A model generated the notes under the pieces. That model ran no database searches and was not told where the DNA came from. It was given only the letters and a program-made list of their open reading frames with translations. Below are positions 29,799-38,379 of a stretch of 64,000 bases of DNA, piece by piece. This DNA is from Microbacterium algeriense (lineage in GTDB: Bacteria > Actinomycetota > Actinomycetes > Actinomycetales > Microbacteriaceae). The stretch spans positions 806,001 through 870,000 of the forward strand of contig NZ_WAAO01000002.1 of the NCBI RefSeq assembly GCF_008868005.1, read 5' to 3'. The translations under genes and the position numbers were made by a program. Each line of letters begins with the position of its first letter. Positions within the stretch are counted from its first letter, which is position 1.

Positions 29799-30722
29799 GT
29801 GTCCTACGTCAAGCCTGCCGAGCTCGCGACCCGCATGGTCGATGCCGGCGCCTACAAACTCCAGCTGTCCACCCGCGACACCCTGATCCGCGCGTTCATG
29901 GGTGCCGCTCTCCTCACCATCGCCGCCGCGTTCGCCGTGACGGTGTCCACCCAGACCGGGCAGCCGCTCCTCGGAGCCGTCCTCTTCCCCGTCGGCTTCG
30001 TCATGCTCTACCTGCTGGGCTACGACCTGCTGACCGGCGTCTTCACCCTCGGGCCCCTCGCCGTGCTCGACCGACGCCCCGGCGCCACGCTGGGGGCGCT
30101 GATGCGCAACTGGGGCCTGGTGTTCCTCGGCAACTTCGGCGGCGCCTTCCTCGTCGCGATCCTGATGGCGATCTACTTCACCTACGGCTTCTCGACCGCG
30201 CCGAGCGCGGTGGGCGAGGCCATCAGCGAGATCGGACACGGACGCACGGTCGGATACGCCGATCACGGAGCAGCGGGCATGCTCACCCTCTTCATCCGCG
30301 GCGTTCTGTGTAACTGGATGGTCTCCACGGGAGTCGTGCTGGCGATGGTCTCGGACAGCACGATCGGGAAGATCGTCGCGATGTGGCTGCCCATCATGCT
30401 CTTCTTCTACATGGGGTTCGAGCACTCCATCGTCAACATGTTCCTGTTCCCGTCCGGACTGCTGATGGGGGCGGACTTCACCGTGTGGGACTACCTGATC
30501 TGGAACGAACTGCCCACGGTCGTCGGCAATCTCGTGGGCGGACTGCTCTTCGTCGGTCTGCCGATCTACCTGACGCACGGACGGCCGAAGGCGCGGAAGG
30601 GCCGCAGCGCGGGCCGGTTGGGACGACTCGGCCGGGCGCTCACCGTGGACACCGCTCTGACCTCCGACGAGAGGCGGCGCACCGAGGAGAGCACTCCCCT
30701 GCCGGAGCCGACGCACGTCTGA
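29799..30722 (+). CDS. nirC: Formate/nitrite transporter family protein
   Basis: 307-aa FNT channel that would bring nitrite (or formate) into the cell. Six hydrophobic segments are seen, e.g. FMGAALLTIAAAFAVTV, GAVLFPVGFVMLYLLGYDLLTG, LVFLGNFGGAFLVAILMA, GVLCNWMVSTGVVLAMV, MWLPIMLFFYMGFEHSIVNMF and NLVGGLLFVGLPIYL. Family hallmarks are the GYDLLTG and NW motifs and the conserved His in GFEHSIVNM. The polar C-terminal tail (~45 aa) is cytoplasmic. I chose the GTG start (VSYVKPAEL) because GTGGAGG lies just before it. It is divergent from the FAD gene and near nirBD, which argues for nitrite. Confidence 0.9.
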   Translation: MSYVKPAELATRMVDAGAYKLQLSTRDTLIRAFMGAALLTIAAAFAVTVSTQTGQPLLGAVLFPVGFVMLYLLGYDLLTGVFTLGPLAVLDRRPGATLGALMRNWGLVFLGNFGGAFLVAILMAIYFTYGFSTAPSAVGEAISEIGHGRTVGYADHGAAGMLTLFIRGVLCNWMVSTGVVLAMVSDSTIGKIVAMWLPIMLFFYMGFEHSIVNMFLFPSGLLMGADFTVWDYLIWNELPTVVGNLVGGLLFVGLPIYLTHGRPKARKGRSAGRLGRLGRALTVDTALTSDERRRTEESTPLPEPTHV

Positions 30723-30736
30723 CCGCGAGCAGCGTC

Positions 30737-30766
30737 GTGGGGTGGAGGCTACGGCCTCCACCCCAC
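30737..30766. terminator. Bidirectional terminator between nirC and the siroheme operon
   Basis: A perfect 13-bp stem (GTGGGGTGGAGGC with GCCTCCACCCCAC) closes on a C(TACG)G tetraloop, an unusually stable UNCG-type loop in RNA on the plus strand. It lies in the 66-bp space between convergent genes, so it can stop transcription from both sides. No U-tract follows on either strand. Confidence 0.75.
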
Positions 30767-30788
30767 GGGCGTTCCGGGGACCGCGTCG

Positions 30789-31466
30789 TCACGCGGAGCG
30801 GAACCGTTCGACGACGACGTCCGCGACGCGCGCATCCGCCCCGAGGGGCGCGGTGACGATATCGGCTCCTGCGCGCTCCACCAACCCGGCGAAATAACCG
30901 GGAGCCAGCACGTGACTCACGGCGATGACCCTCGTCGCTCCGGCCGCACGCGCGGCGTGCACGGCATCGGCGATGCGGGGCTCGGCGGCGGAGGCGTAGC
31001 CGATCGTCACCGGGACCGGGATCAGCCTCCGAAGATGCGCCGCCGCGGTCTCGACGTCCGTCACCGCTGCCGGGTTGCTGGAGCCCGCGGCAGCGAAGAC
31101 GACGTGATCTCCGGGAAGCCAGTCGCCAGGCACGACGGCGCGGAGCCGTGCCTCGTGCACCTCAGCGATCAGCGGATGAGTGCCCAGCGGTTGTCCCTGG
31201 CGCGCGTCGGGGTACGGGCGCACCGCACGAGCGATGTCGACAGCGGTGTGGAACCCGACGGACAGCAGGAGCGGAACGACGACCACCGCGGCGGTCGACT
31301 GCTCGCGGTCCACGATCTCCGCCACCGTCGGCTCCTGCACATCGACGAACGCCTGCACCACCCGCGTGTCCGGGATCCTGTCGCGCACGAGATCCACCAG
31401 CTCCTCGACGGTACGACGCCCCACGGGCGAGTCGGTGCCGTGCGAGCAGGCGACGAGAACGGTCAT
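30789..31466 (-). CDS. Sirohydrochlorin chelatase (CbiX/SirB-like)
   Basis: Would insert Fe2+ into sirohydrochlorin to give siroheme for NirB. The 225-aa protein has two CbiX-like halves: the metal-site histidines are in LVACSHGTDSP (N-terminal) and VPLLLSVGFHTAVDIA; the second half contains FAAAGSSNPAAVTDVE and VIAVSHVLAPGYFAGLV. Cobalt chelation for cobalamin is the alternative, but it lies in a siroheme operon. The start MTVLVACSHG overlaps the hemD stop by four bases; the longer frame upstream is not real. Confidence 0.87.
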   Translation of the reverse strand: MTVLVACSHGTDSPVGRRTVEELVDLVRDRIPDTRVVQAFVDVQEPTVAEIVDREQSTAAVVVVPLLLSVGFHTAVDIARAVRPYPDARQGQPLGTHPLIAEVHEARLRAVVPGDWLPGDHVVFAAAGSSNPAAVTDVETAAAHLRRLIPVPVTIGYASAAEPRIADAVHAARAAGATRVIAVSHVLAPGYFAGLVERAGADIVTAPLGADARVADVVVERFRSA

Positions 31467-32593
31467 GCGGGTTCCTCCACGGCGAGTCGGTAGCCGCGCT
31501 TGACGATGGTCTGGATCACGCCGGTTCCGCCCAGCGCCTCCCGCAGTCGCGCGATCGCCATCTCCACCGCGTGCGCGCTCTCGCCGCCCCGCGGCAGCGC
31601 GAGGCCCAGCTGCTCCCGCGAGCGCACGCCGCCCGCCGCGTCGAAGAGTTCGCCGAGGATGCTCGCTCCCGCCCGGGACAGCGGCACGAAGGCGCCGTCG
31701 AGGAGGACTCCGCCGCTGCGCATCTCCATCGTGCCGTCGGGAGTGCGCAACCGAGGAGCCGAGCCGGATGCGTAGTGATCGACGACGCAGCGCACCAGTG
31801 ATCCGAGGCGTCCGCGGGAGGCGAGTGTCACGCGCAATCCGGCTTCGTCGAGCGGGGTCGCGGTGATGGGCCCGACGGCCGCGAGCAGCAGGCGTCCCGA
31901 GGCCGCGCGGCGCCGGATCGCCTCGATGACGCCGGCGCGGACGGCCGTCCTGACCCACTCGGCGGCGCCGGGGGCCGACGTGAACAGCACCGCGTCCGCT
32001 TCGCCGGCACCGGCCTGGACGACGGAGCGATGCAGGAGCTGCGGGTCGGGCGGCGGTCCCCAGCGGTACACGGTGATGCTGACCACGTCCGCTCCGCGGG
32101 AGGACAGCAGGGTGTCGAGGCCGTCCGCACCGGCGCCGTGATGCTGGATCGCGATGCGCCGGCCGGCCACCCCGTCCGCCGTGAGGTACTCCCCCACCTC
32201 GGCGGATGTCTCCGACTCGGCCACCCAGTCGGCGGTGAACCCCGCCTGCTGGATAGCGCCATGCGCCTTCGGTCCGCGGGCGACGAACTGCGCGCGGCTG
32301 AGTGCGACCGTGAGCTGTTCGGCCAGGCCGTTCTCGTGCGCCGCGTCGATCCAGCCGCGGAATCCCACGCCGGTCGTCACGACGACGATGTCCGGAGGGC
32401 TCGCGATGAGCTCGCGCGTGCGTGCGATGAGGACGTCGTCGTCCTCGTTCGGGATGATGCTCAGGGCCGGAGCCCGGTATGCCTGTCCTCCTCGACGCTC
32501 GAGCGCCGAGACGAGGTCGCCGGAGCGCCGGTCCGCGGCGACGACGATGGTGCAGCCGGCCAGGACCGGGGTGAGCGCGGTGCCGGTCGTCAC
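31463..32593 (-). CDS. hemD: Uroporphyrinogen-III synthase fused to a winged-helix domain
   Basis: HemD closes and flips ring D of hydroxymethylbilane to give uroporphyrinogen III, the precursor of siroheme. Of 376 aa, residues ~1-265 are HemD-like (TIVVAADRRSGDLVSALERRGGQ, PDIVVVTTGVGFRGWID, DAVLFTSAPGAAEWVR, LLAAVGPITATPLDEAG). Residues ~285-375 form an OmpR/PhoB-type winged helix: GGVLLDGAFVPLSRAGASIL, SREQLGLALPRGGESAHAVEM, IARLREALGG and VKRGYRLAV. No receiver domain is present. Known in some actinobacteria as a 'uroporphyrinogen-III synthase/response regulator' fusion. It could be a transcription factor rather than, or as well as, an enzyme. Overlaps the neighbours by four bases on both sides. 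Confidence 0.88.
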   Translation of the reverse strand: MTTGTALTPVLAGCTIVVAADRRSGDLVSALERRGGQAYRAPALSIIPNEDDDVLIARTRELIASPPDIVVVTTGVGFRGWIDAAHENGLAEQLTVALSRAQFVARGPKAHGAIQQAGFTADWVAESETSAEVGEYLTADGVAGRRIAIQHHGAGADGLDTLLSSRGADVVSITVYRWGPPPDPQLLHRSVVQAGAGEADAVLFTSAPGAAEWVRTAVRAGVIEAIRRRAASGRLLLAAVGPITATPLDEAGLRVTLASRGRLGSLVRCVVDHYASGSAPRLRTPDGTMEMRSGGVLLDGAFVPLSRAGASILGELFDAAGGVRSREQLGLALPRGGESAHAVEMAIARLREALGGTGVIQTIVKRGYRLAVEEPA

Positions 32594-33825
32594 GCCGAGT
32601 CCGCTCCGACCGTCTCGACCGCGGGGAGCAACAGCCTCGCGCTCGCGACCTCCCCCACCACGATGACCGCGGGATTGCGCAGACCGATCCTCCGCGCGTC
32701 CGCGACGGCGTCCCCGAGGGTGGTGTGCGTGGTGCGCTGCCGGTCCGTGTGTCCGCTCTCGACGAAGGCCACGGGGCGGTCCGCCGGCACCCCGGCGTCG
32801 AGCGCTGTCGCGGCCAGGCGCTCGATCGCCGCGACGCCCATCAGCACGATCGTCGTGACGGTCGGATCGAGCATCGCCGCGCGCGTGGCCGCGCCGATGT
32901 CACCGTGCCCGTTCACGACGTGGAAGGCCGCCGCCGTCCCCCGATGCGTGACCGGGATGCCGGCCGACTGGGGAACGGCGATGGCGCTGGATATCCCGGG
33001 GGTGACGTCGACCGGGATCCCGGCGGAGAGACACGCCTGCATCTCCTCGCCACCGCGCCCGAACACGAACGGATCGCCGCCCTTGAGTCGGACCACACGG
33101 CTGCCCGCGGCGGCGCGGGCGACGATGATGCGGTTGATCTCGTCCTGGGGAACTGCATGCCGCCCGGGGAGTTTGCCCACGTCGATCACCTCCACGTCGG
33201 CATCCAGCCCGCGCACGACCTCCTCGGCCGGCCCGAGCCGATCGATCACGAGGACGTCGGCCTCCGCGATCAGACGTCGTGCGCGGACCGTCATCAGATC
33301 GACGGGGCCGGGACCGCCGCCGACGAGGTCGACGCGGCCGATGCGCCCGGGGCGGCGCCGTCGGAGCGGCAGCGAGCCCGCGGCGACGAGCTCGACGATC
33401 GCATCGCGCACCGCCACCGACCGCCGCGGGTCGGCGCCGACGGTGCTCGTCACCGCGACCGTGACATCCCCGATCTCCGCCTGCGCGGTGAGCCTGGTCG
33501 ACCCGTGCGCACCGTCCGAGGCGTTGATGCACAGGATACGACGGCGCGCGCAGCGCTCCGCGATCCTCCGGTCGAGGCGAGCCTCGCCCGTCGCGACGTG
33601 CACCAGCCACGCGCCGGACAGATCTGCTCCGCGGAAGCGACGCGCAGCCCAGGCGACCCGTCCCTGCGCCACGAGGGCGGCGATGTCCCCGTGCACCTCG
33701 GGAGCGACCACCCGCACCCGAGCGCCCTCGCCGAGGAAGCGCCGGAGCCGCTTCGCCGCGACCGCACCGCCGCCCACCAGCAGAACATCTCGTCCTTCGA
33801 GGTCGACCCCGAGCATCACGGTCAT
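32590..33825 (-). CDS. cysG: Siroheme synthase: uroporphyrinogen-III C-methyltransferase with precorrin-2 dehydrogenase domain
   Basis: 411 aa. The N-terminal ~150 residues are a precorrin-2 dehydrogenase-like Rossmann domain (VLLVGGGAVAAKRLRRFL, CINASDGAHGS). Residues ~165-405 are the SAM-dependent methyltransferase: DLVGGGPGPVDLMTVRA, VVRLKGGDPFVFGRGGEE, GIPVTHRG, VLMGVAAIERL. Together they take uroporphyrinogen III to sirohydrochlorin. Iron insertion is then probably done by the CbiX-like protein encoded two genes downstream, since the N-terminal domain may lack chelatase activity. The start overlaps the nirD stop by four bases. Confidence 0.93.
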   Translation of the reverse strand: MTVMLGVDLEGRDVLLVGGGAVAAKRLRRFLGEGARVRVVAPEVHGDIAALVAQGRVAWAARRFRGADLSGAWLVHVATGEARLDRRIAERCARRRILCINASDGAHGSTRLTAQAEIGDVTVAVTSTVGADPRRSVAVRDAIVELVAAGSLPLRRRRPGRIGRVDLVGGGPGPVDLMTVRARRLIAEADVLVIDRLGPAEEVVRGLDADVEVIDVGKLPGRHAVPQDEINRIIVARAAAGSRVVRLKGGDPFVFGRGGEEMQACLSAGIPVDVTPGISSAIAVPQSAGIPVTHRGTAAAFHVVNGHGDIGAATRAAMLDPTVTTIVLMGVAAIERLAATALDAGVPADRPVAFVESGHTDRQRTTHTTLGDAVADARRIGLRNPAVIVVGEVASARLLLPAVETVGADSA

Positions 33826-34178
33826 CGGATCTCCTCCGCGTCCAACTCCACATTCCCGTCCACCACGGTCACGGTCCATACCCGGAGCGCAGCCGCGTCC
33901 CTGCCCTGCGTGTCGATGCAGACACCGGTGCGCAGATCGAACACCTGCTTGTGCATGGGCGAGGCCAGTGTCGGCACGTCGCCTCGGCTCCCCACGATGC
34001 CCCGTGACATCACGTGGGCGCCGCTGTACGGGTCGAGGTTGGAGACGGCACGCACCGAGCCGTCGGCGAGCAGGAACAGCGCGATCTGGACGGTCCCGAA
34101 CAGCGCGGCCCTGCCGCGTTCCACCTCGAGGTCGCTCAGAGCGCACACCCGCACCCGTGCCGCCGTCTCGAGAGTCAT
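33822..34178 (-). CDS. nirD: Nitrite reductase small subunit NirD
   Basis: 118-aa partner of NirB with a Rieske-like fold. The region corresponding to the Rieske cluster reads NLDPYSGAHVMSRG and SPMHKQVFDLRTGVC: the cysteines and most ligands of a real [2Fe-2S] site are missing, as in other bacterial NirD proteins, so it is probably structural. The start MTLETAARV overlaps the nirB stop (ATGA). The longer open frame over nirB is a shadow. Confidence 0.93.
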   Translation of the reverse strand: MTLETAARVRVCALSDLEVERGRAALFGTVQIALFLLADGSVRAVSNLDPYSGAHVMSRGIVGSRGDVPTLASPMHKQVFDLRTGVCIDTQGRDAAALRVWTVTVVDGNVELDAEEIR

Positions 34179-36754
34179 CGGCGCACCTCCAGCGTGGTGC
34201 CGGCGATGCGGACGGCGCCGTCGGCGCGCTCCTCCGCCGTGGCCGGCCGCACCTGCCCGCGTTCGGCCACGTAGGCCAACGACGGGTCCGGGGTGTCGGT
34301 CGCGTTGACGAACGACTCGAACCGTCGGAGCTTGGCGGGGTCGCGGAGCGTCGCCGCCCACTCGTCCTCGTAGCGGTCGACGTGCCGACTCATGGCGGCG
34401 TCCAGATCGTCGCAGACCCCGAGACTGTCCTCGAAGATCACGGCCCGGAGCCCGTCGAGTCCGCCGTCGAGCTCCGCGCACCAGCCTGCGGTGCGCTGCA
34501 GCCGGTCGGCGGTCCGGATGTAGTACATGAAGAAGCGGTCGATCGCACGGATCAGCCCGTCGTCGTCCAGCCCCGAGGCGAGCAGCTCGGCGTGCCGCGG
34601 TGAGAATCCCCCGTTGCCGCCGACGTACATGTTCCAGCCGGTCTCGGTGGCGATGACGCCCACGTCCTTCGAGCGCGCCTCCGCACACTCCCGTGCGCAC
34701 CCCGACACCCCGACCTTGAGCTTGTGCGGGGAGCGGAGGCCTCGGTACCGCAGTTCGAGGCGCACGGCCATCCCGACCGCGTCCAGGACCCCGTAGCGGC
34801 ACCACGTCGACCCGACGCACGACTTCACGGTGCGCAGCGCCTTGCCGTAGGCCTGCCCCGATTCGAAGCCGGCGTCGACGAGTTCCCGCCAGATCTGCGG
34901 GAGCTGTTCGAGCCGGGCGCCGAACATGTCGATCCGCTGGCCGCCTGTGATCTTCGTGTAGAGCCCGTAGGACTCCGCGATGCTGCCGATCGCGATGAGT
35001 CCGGCAGGGGTGACCTCCCCGCCCGGCATGCGCGGCACGACCGAGTAGGTGCCGTCCTTCTGCATGTTGGCCATCACATGGTCGTTGGTGTCCTGCAGCG
35101 CCGCGTTCTCGCCGTCGAGGACGTGGTCGCCGACGAGCACAGCCAGGATGCTGGCGAGAGCGGGCTTGCAGACATCGCAGCCCCGCCCGGTGCCGAAGCG
35201 GGCGATGATCGCGCTGAACGTCGACAGTTCGGATACGCGAACGGCATCGAACAGCTGACGGCGTGACATCGCGAAGTGCTCGCACAGGGCGTCCGACGTC
35301 GCCTGGCCCAGCTTCGTGAGCTCCTGCCCCACGATCTTCTTGACGGTGAACAGGCAGGAGCCGCAGGTGGCACCGGCCTTGGTGCACGCCTTGACGGACG
35401 CGGCGTCCGCGCATCCGTCGCTGTGGACCGCGTCCCGGATGCGCCCGGCCGTCACATTCGAGCACGAGCACACGACGGCATCCGCGGGCAGCTCGTCATC
35501 CGGGAGGGCGACGCCGCCCTCGGGCATCAGGTAGGCCGCAGGGTCACCTCCGAGGGGGGCGCCCACGAGGGGGCGGAGCGATCCGTACGCTGACGCATCG
35601 CCGACCAGGATCCCTCCGAGCAGGGTCTTGGCGTCGTCGGAGAGGACGAGCTTCTTGTAGACGCCGTTGACCGGATCGGTGTAGACGACGTCGAGCGCGT
35701 TCGGCGTCACTGCCATGGCGTCGCCGAAGCTCGCGACGTCGACGCCGGAGAGTTTGAGCTTCGTCGAGTCGTCGAACCCGGGGAAGGTCGCGTCACCGCC
35801 GAGCAGCCGCGTCGCAGCGACCTCGGCCATCGCGTAGCCGGGCGCCACGAGCCCGACCGCGCGCCCCTCGAAATTCGCCACCTCCCCGATCGCCAGGATG
35901 TGCTCGTCCGCCGTGCGGCAGCGGGAGTCGATCAGCACTCCCCCGGACGGATGCACCGCGAGCTGCGCGTGCCGGGCGAGGGTGTCCTGCGGCCGCACGC
36001 CGACAGTGAAGACGACGATGTCGGTGGCGTGCATGCTGCCGTCCTGGAACTGGAGCGCCGCCACCGCTCCGGACGCATCCGGATCGAGGCGCGTCGTCCG
36101 AGCGTTCGTGCGCACGTCGATCCCCTTCGTCTCGATGAGACGGCGCAGGATCGTCCCACCGGCCAGGTCGAGCTGCGCGGACATCAGGCGGTCGGACGAC
36201 TGGACGACGGTGCACGCGACGTCGAGCCCCTGCAGGGCCCCCGCCGCCTCCAGGCCGAGGAGGCCGCCGCCGATGACGGTCCCGCGCAGCGGACGGCCGA
36301 GGCGCTCCGCGCGTCGCGCGACGAACTCCTTGATCGCTGCGACATCGTCGAGCGTGCGGTAGACGAAGCAGCCGGGGAGTTCCGCGCCGTCGGCGGCCGG
36401 GCGCATCGCGTACGAGCCCGTCGCGAGGACGAGCGTCCCATAGGAGTGCACGACCCCGGACGCCGTGCGCACCGTCCGGCGCGACCGATCGATGCCGACC
36501 ACACGGTCGTCGCCGAGGAAGCGCACCCGTTCGTCCGCGAGGATCCCGGTGTCGAGCGCGAGGTCCTCGTCGGTCGCGCCCGAGAACGACGAAGTCAGGG
36601 CGACCCGGTCGTACGGCGCGCGCGCCTCGTCCCCGATCACGGTCACGGTCGGGCTCGCCGCATCGCTGCGGAGCAGGCTCTCGACGAATCGATGCGCGAC
36701 CATCCCCGCGCCCACCACGACGACATCCGACGATGTGCTCTCCCGAACGACCAC
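34175..36754 (-). CDS. nirB: Assimilatory nitrite reductase large subunit NirB
   Basis: Reduces nitrite to ammonium with NAD(P)H. The 859-aa protein has all expected parts: FAD/NADH domains (VVVVGAGMVAHRFVESLL; VIGGGLLGLEAAGALQ), a BFD-like [2Fe-2S] domain (VVCSCSNVTAG ... CTKAGATCGSC), a second CxxC stretch (GRGCDVCKPAL), the ferredoxin-like and siroheme/[4Fe-4S] domain with CVGSTWC and GVSGCARECAEA. Start is GTG with AGGAGG upstream. It leads the operon nirB-nirD-cysG-hemD-cbiX, so the enzyme and its prosthetic group are made together. Confidence 0.97.
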   Translation of the reverse strand: MVVRESTSSDVVVVGAGMVAHRFVESLLRSDAASPTVTVIGDEARAPYDRVALTSSFSGATDEDLALDTGILADERVRFLGDDRVVGIDRSRRTVRTASGVVHSYGTLVLATGSYAMRPAADGAELPGCFVYRTLDDVAAIKEFVARRAERLGRPLRGTVIGGGLLGLEAAGALQGLDVACTVVQSSDRLMSAQLDLAGGTILRRLIETKGIDVRTNARTTRLDPDASGAVAALQFQDGSMHATDIVVFTVGVRPQDTLARHAQLAVHPSGGVLIDSRCRTADEHILAIGEVANFEGRAVGLVAPGYAMAEVAATRLLGGDATFPGFDDSTKLKLSGVDVASFGDAMAVTPNALDVVYTDPVNGVYKKLVLSDDAKTLLGGILVGDASAYGSLRPLVGAPLGGDPAAYLMPEGGVALPDDELPADAVVCSCSNVTAGRIRDAVHSDGCADAASVKACTKAGATCGSCLFTVKKIVGQELTKLGQATSDALCEHFAMSRRQLFDAVRVSELSTFSAIIARFGTGRGCDVCKPALASILAVLVGDHVLDGENAALQDTNDHVMANMQKDGTYSVVPRMPGGEVTPAGLIAIGSIAESYGLYTKITGGQRIDMFGARLEQLPQIWRELVDAGFESGQAYGKALRTVKSCVGSTWCRYGVLDAVGMAVRLELRYRGLRSPHKLKVGVSGCARECAEARSKDVGVIATETGWNMYVGGNGGFSPRHAELLASGLDDDGLIRAIDRFFMYYIRTADRLQRTAGWCAELDGGLDGLRAVIFEDSLGVCDDLDAAMSRHVDRYEDEWAATLRDPAKLRRFESFVNATDTPDPSLAYVAERGQVRPATAEERADGAVRIAGTTLEVRR

Positions 36755-36779
36755 GCGCCCTCCTCTGTCCGTGGACTCG

Positions 36780-36823
36780 ACGCTAGAGATGCGGTGTTTC
36801 GCGGAAAGTCCGGCAGGTGTTAC
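36780..36823 (-). promoter_or_regulatory. nirB promoter with GlnR-like boxes
   Basis: On the minus strand GTAAC (36819-36823) and GAAAC (36796-36800) are followed after 10 bp by TAGCGT (36780-36785). The segment GAAACAC-N7-CTCTAGCGTC is shared base for base, with identical spacing, with the promoter of the FAD paralogue. The transcript would start near 36773 and have a ~19-base leader containing the ribosome binding site. GlnR as regulator is inferred from the half-sites. Confidence 0.6.
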
Positions 36824-36909
36824 GCCGATCGAACGTTCTGCTCACAACTGCATAACGGTCTTGTGAGGTGCGCGTCGGAGACGGTCCGGCGCCGTCCCGC
36901 GACGCGTAC

Positions 36910-36915
36910 TAGGCT
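36910..36915 (+). promoter_or_regulatory. -10 box for the DUF349 gene
   Basis: TAGGCT, 51 bp before the GTG start of the DUF349 gene and in the divergent region with nirB. The same hexamer is found upstream of the small membrane gene near 27916. No convincing -35 hexamer. Confidence 0.4.
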
Positions 36916-36965
36916 GAGCCTCGTCCTTTCCGCCTCCCGCGGCCCGACCGCGCAAGGAGAATCAC

Positions 36966-38318
36966 GTGTCTGCCAACGAGCCTTCGAAGCCGACTCCGCC
37001 CGTCCCCGCACCCCCCGCCGTGCCGATGCCGCGAAAGGCGCCCACGCCGGCGTCCGTCGCCCCGGCCGCGCCGGTGCCCTCGTCGTCGTCGACGTCCGCC
37101 GAATGGGGCCGCGTCTCCGAAGACGGCACCGTCGAGGTCAGGGAAGGTGAAGCCTGGCGTGTCGTCGGGCAGTATCCCGACGGGACCCCGGACGAGGCAC
37201 TCGCCTACTTCGTCCGCAAGTTCGACGACATCGCGTTCAAGGTCACCGCGCTGGAGCAGCGCCACCAGGCCGGTGGAGCGTCCGCGAGCGACCTCGCCAA
37301 GCAGGCCGCCCACCTGATCGATGAGGCGACCGACGCCGCGGCCGTGGGCGACCTCGCCGGACTGCGCGACCGTCTGACCGCTCTCACCTCCTCGCTGTCG
37401 GAGGCCACCGAGCAGGAGGCCCAGCAGGCCAAGGAACTCCTCGACCGGGCGATCGCCGAGCGCACCGCCCTCGTCGAGCGGGCCGAGGCCATCGCCGCCC
37501 GGGACCTCAGCAAGGTGCAGTGGAAGCAGGTCACCGCCGAGATGGGCGAGCTGTTCGACACCTGGCAGGCGCAGCAGCAGACCGGACCTCGCCTCTCCAA
37601 GGGCGTCTCCCAGCAGCTCTGGAAGCGTTTCCGCGATGCACGCGCCGTGGTCGACAAGCAGCGCCGCGCCTTCTACTCGGAACTCGACGACGCCCACAAA
37701 GCGGCCCGCGACGCCAAGACGCGCCTCGTGGAGCGCGCCGAGGCTCTCGCCCCGCGTGGTACGGACGGCATCCCCGCCTACCGCAACCTGCTCGACGAAT
37801 GGAAGGCATCCGGCCGGGCCGGCCGCAAGGCCGACGACGCGCTCTGGGCGCGGTTCAAGGCGGCAGGCGATGCGCTCTACGCCGCGCGCGCAGAGCAGGC
37901 CGCAGCCGAGGAGGCGGACTCCGCTCCGAAGATCGAGGCACGCGAAGCTCTCCTCGAGGAGGCCAAGGCGGTCGCCGACGAACCCAACATCAAGCGTGCC
38001 CGCGCTCTGCTGACGCGCATCCAGCGCCAGTGGGACGAGATCGGTCGCATCTTCCCCCGGGAGAAGGAGCGCGCGCTCGACGACCGGCTCCGCGCGATCG
38101 AGCAGGCGCTCAAGGGTCGTGAGGACGTCGACTGGAAGAAGAACAACCCCGAGACGAAGGCTCGTGCGAACGACATGAGCTCGCAGCTGCTCGAGGCCAT
38201 CGAGAAGCTCGAAGCGGAGCTCGCGGCAGCTGAGAAGGCCGGCGACAAGAAGGCGGCCAAGGCCGCGGCGGACGCCCTCGAGGCGCGTCGTGCCTGGCTG
38301 AGCGCTCTCGGCGGCTGA
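36966..38318 (+). CDS. DUF349 repeat protein
   Basis: 450 aa, mostly charged and helical. A ~45-residue Pro/Ala-rich N-terminus (KPTPPVPAPPAVPMP) is followed by a small beta region (WGRVSEDGTVEVREGEAWRVVGQYP) and at least three DUF349 units: LVERAEAIAARDLSKVQWKQ...LWKRFRDARAV (~residues 155-235), LVERAEALAPRGTDGI...LWARFKAAGDAL (~255-305) and LLEEAKAVADEPNIKRARAL...RIQRQWDEIG (~330-365). Widespread in actinobacteria, usually near relA; function unknown. GTG start with AAGGAGAA upstream. Long coiled-coil character suggests a scaffold or RNA/DNA-associated role, which is only inference. Confidence 0.9.
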   Translation: MSANEPSKPTPPVPAPPAVPMPRKAPTPASVAPAAPVPSSSSTSAEWGRVSEDGTVEVREGEAWRVVGQYPDGTPDEALAYFVRKFDDIAFKVTALEQRHQAGGASASDLAKQAAHLIDEATDAAAVGDLAGLRDRLTALTSSLSEATEQEAQQAKELLDRAIAERTALVERAEAIAARDLSKVQWKQVTAEMGELFDTWQAQQQTGPRLSKGVSQQLWKRFRDARAVVDKQRRAFYSELDDAHKAARDAKTRLVERAEALAPRGTDGIPAYRNLLDEWKASGRAGRKADDALWARFKAAGDALYAARAEQAAAEEADSAPKIEAREALLEEAKAVADEPNIKRARALLTRIQRQWDEIGRIFPREKERALDDRLRAIEQALKGREDVDWKKNNPETKARANDMSSQLLEAIEKLEAELAAAEKAGDKKAAKAAADALEARRAWLSALGG

Positions 38319-38379
38319 TCGGTTCTCCACAGCTCGTCCGCGACCGCGGAGGACGCGGGGTGGACTGCGCCAGACTGGC

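Noticed and set aside
33822..34178. NirD as an iron-sulphur (Rieske) protein
   Set aside because: The cluster ligands are absent (NLDPYSG and SPMHKQ in place of CxH and CxxH), so only the fold is kept.
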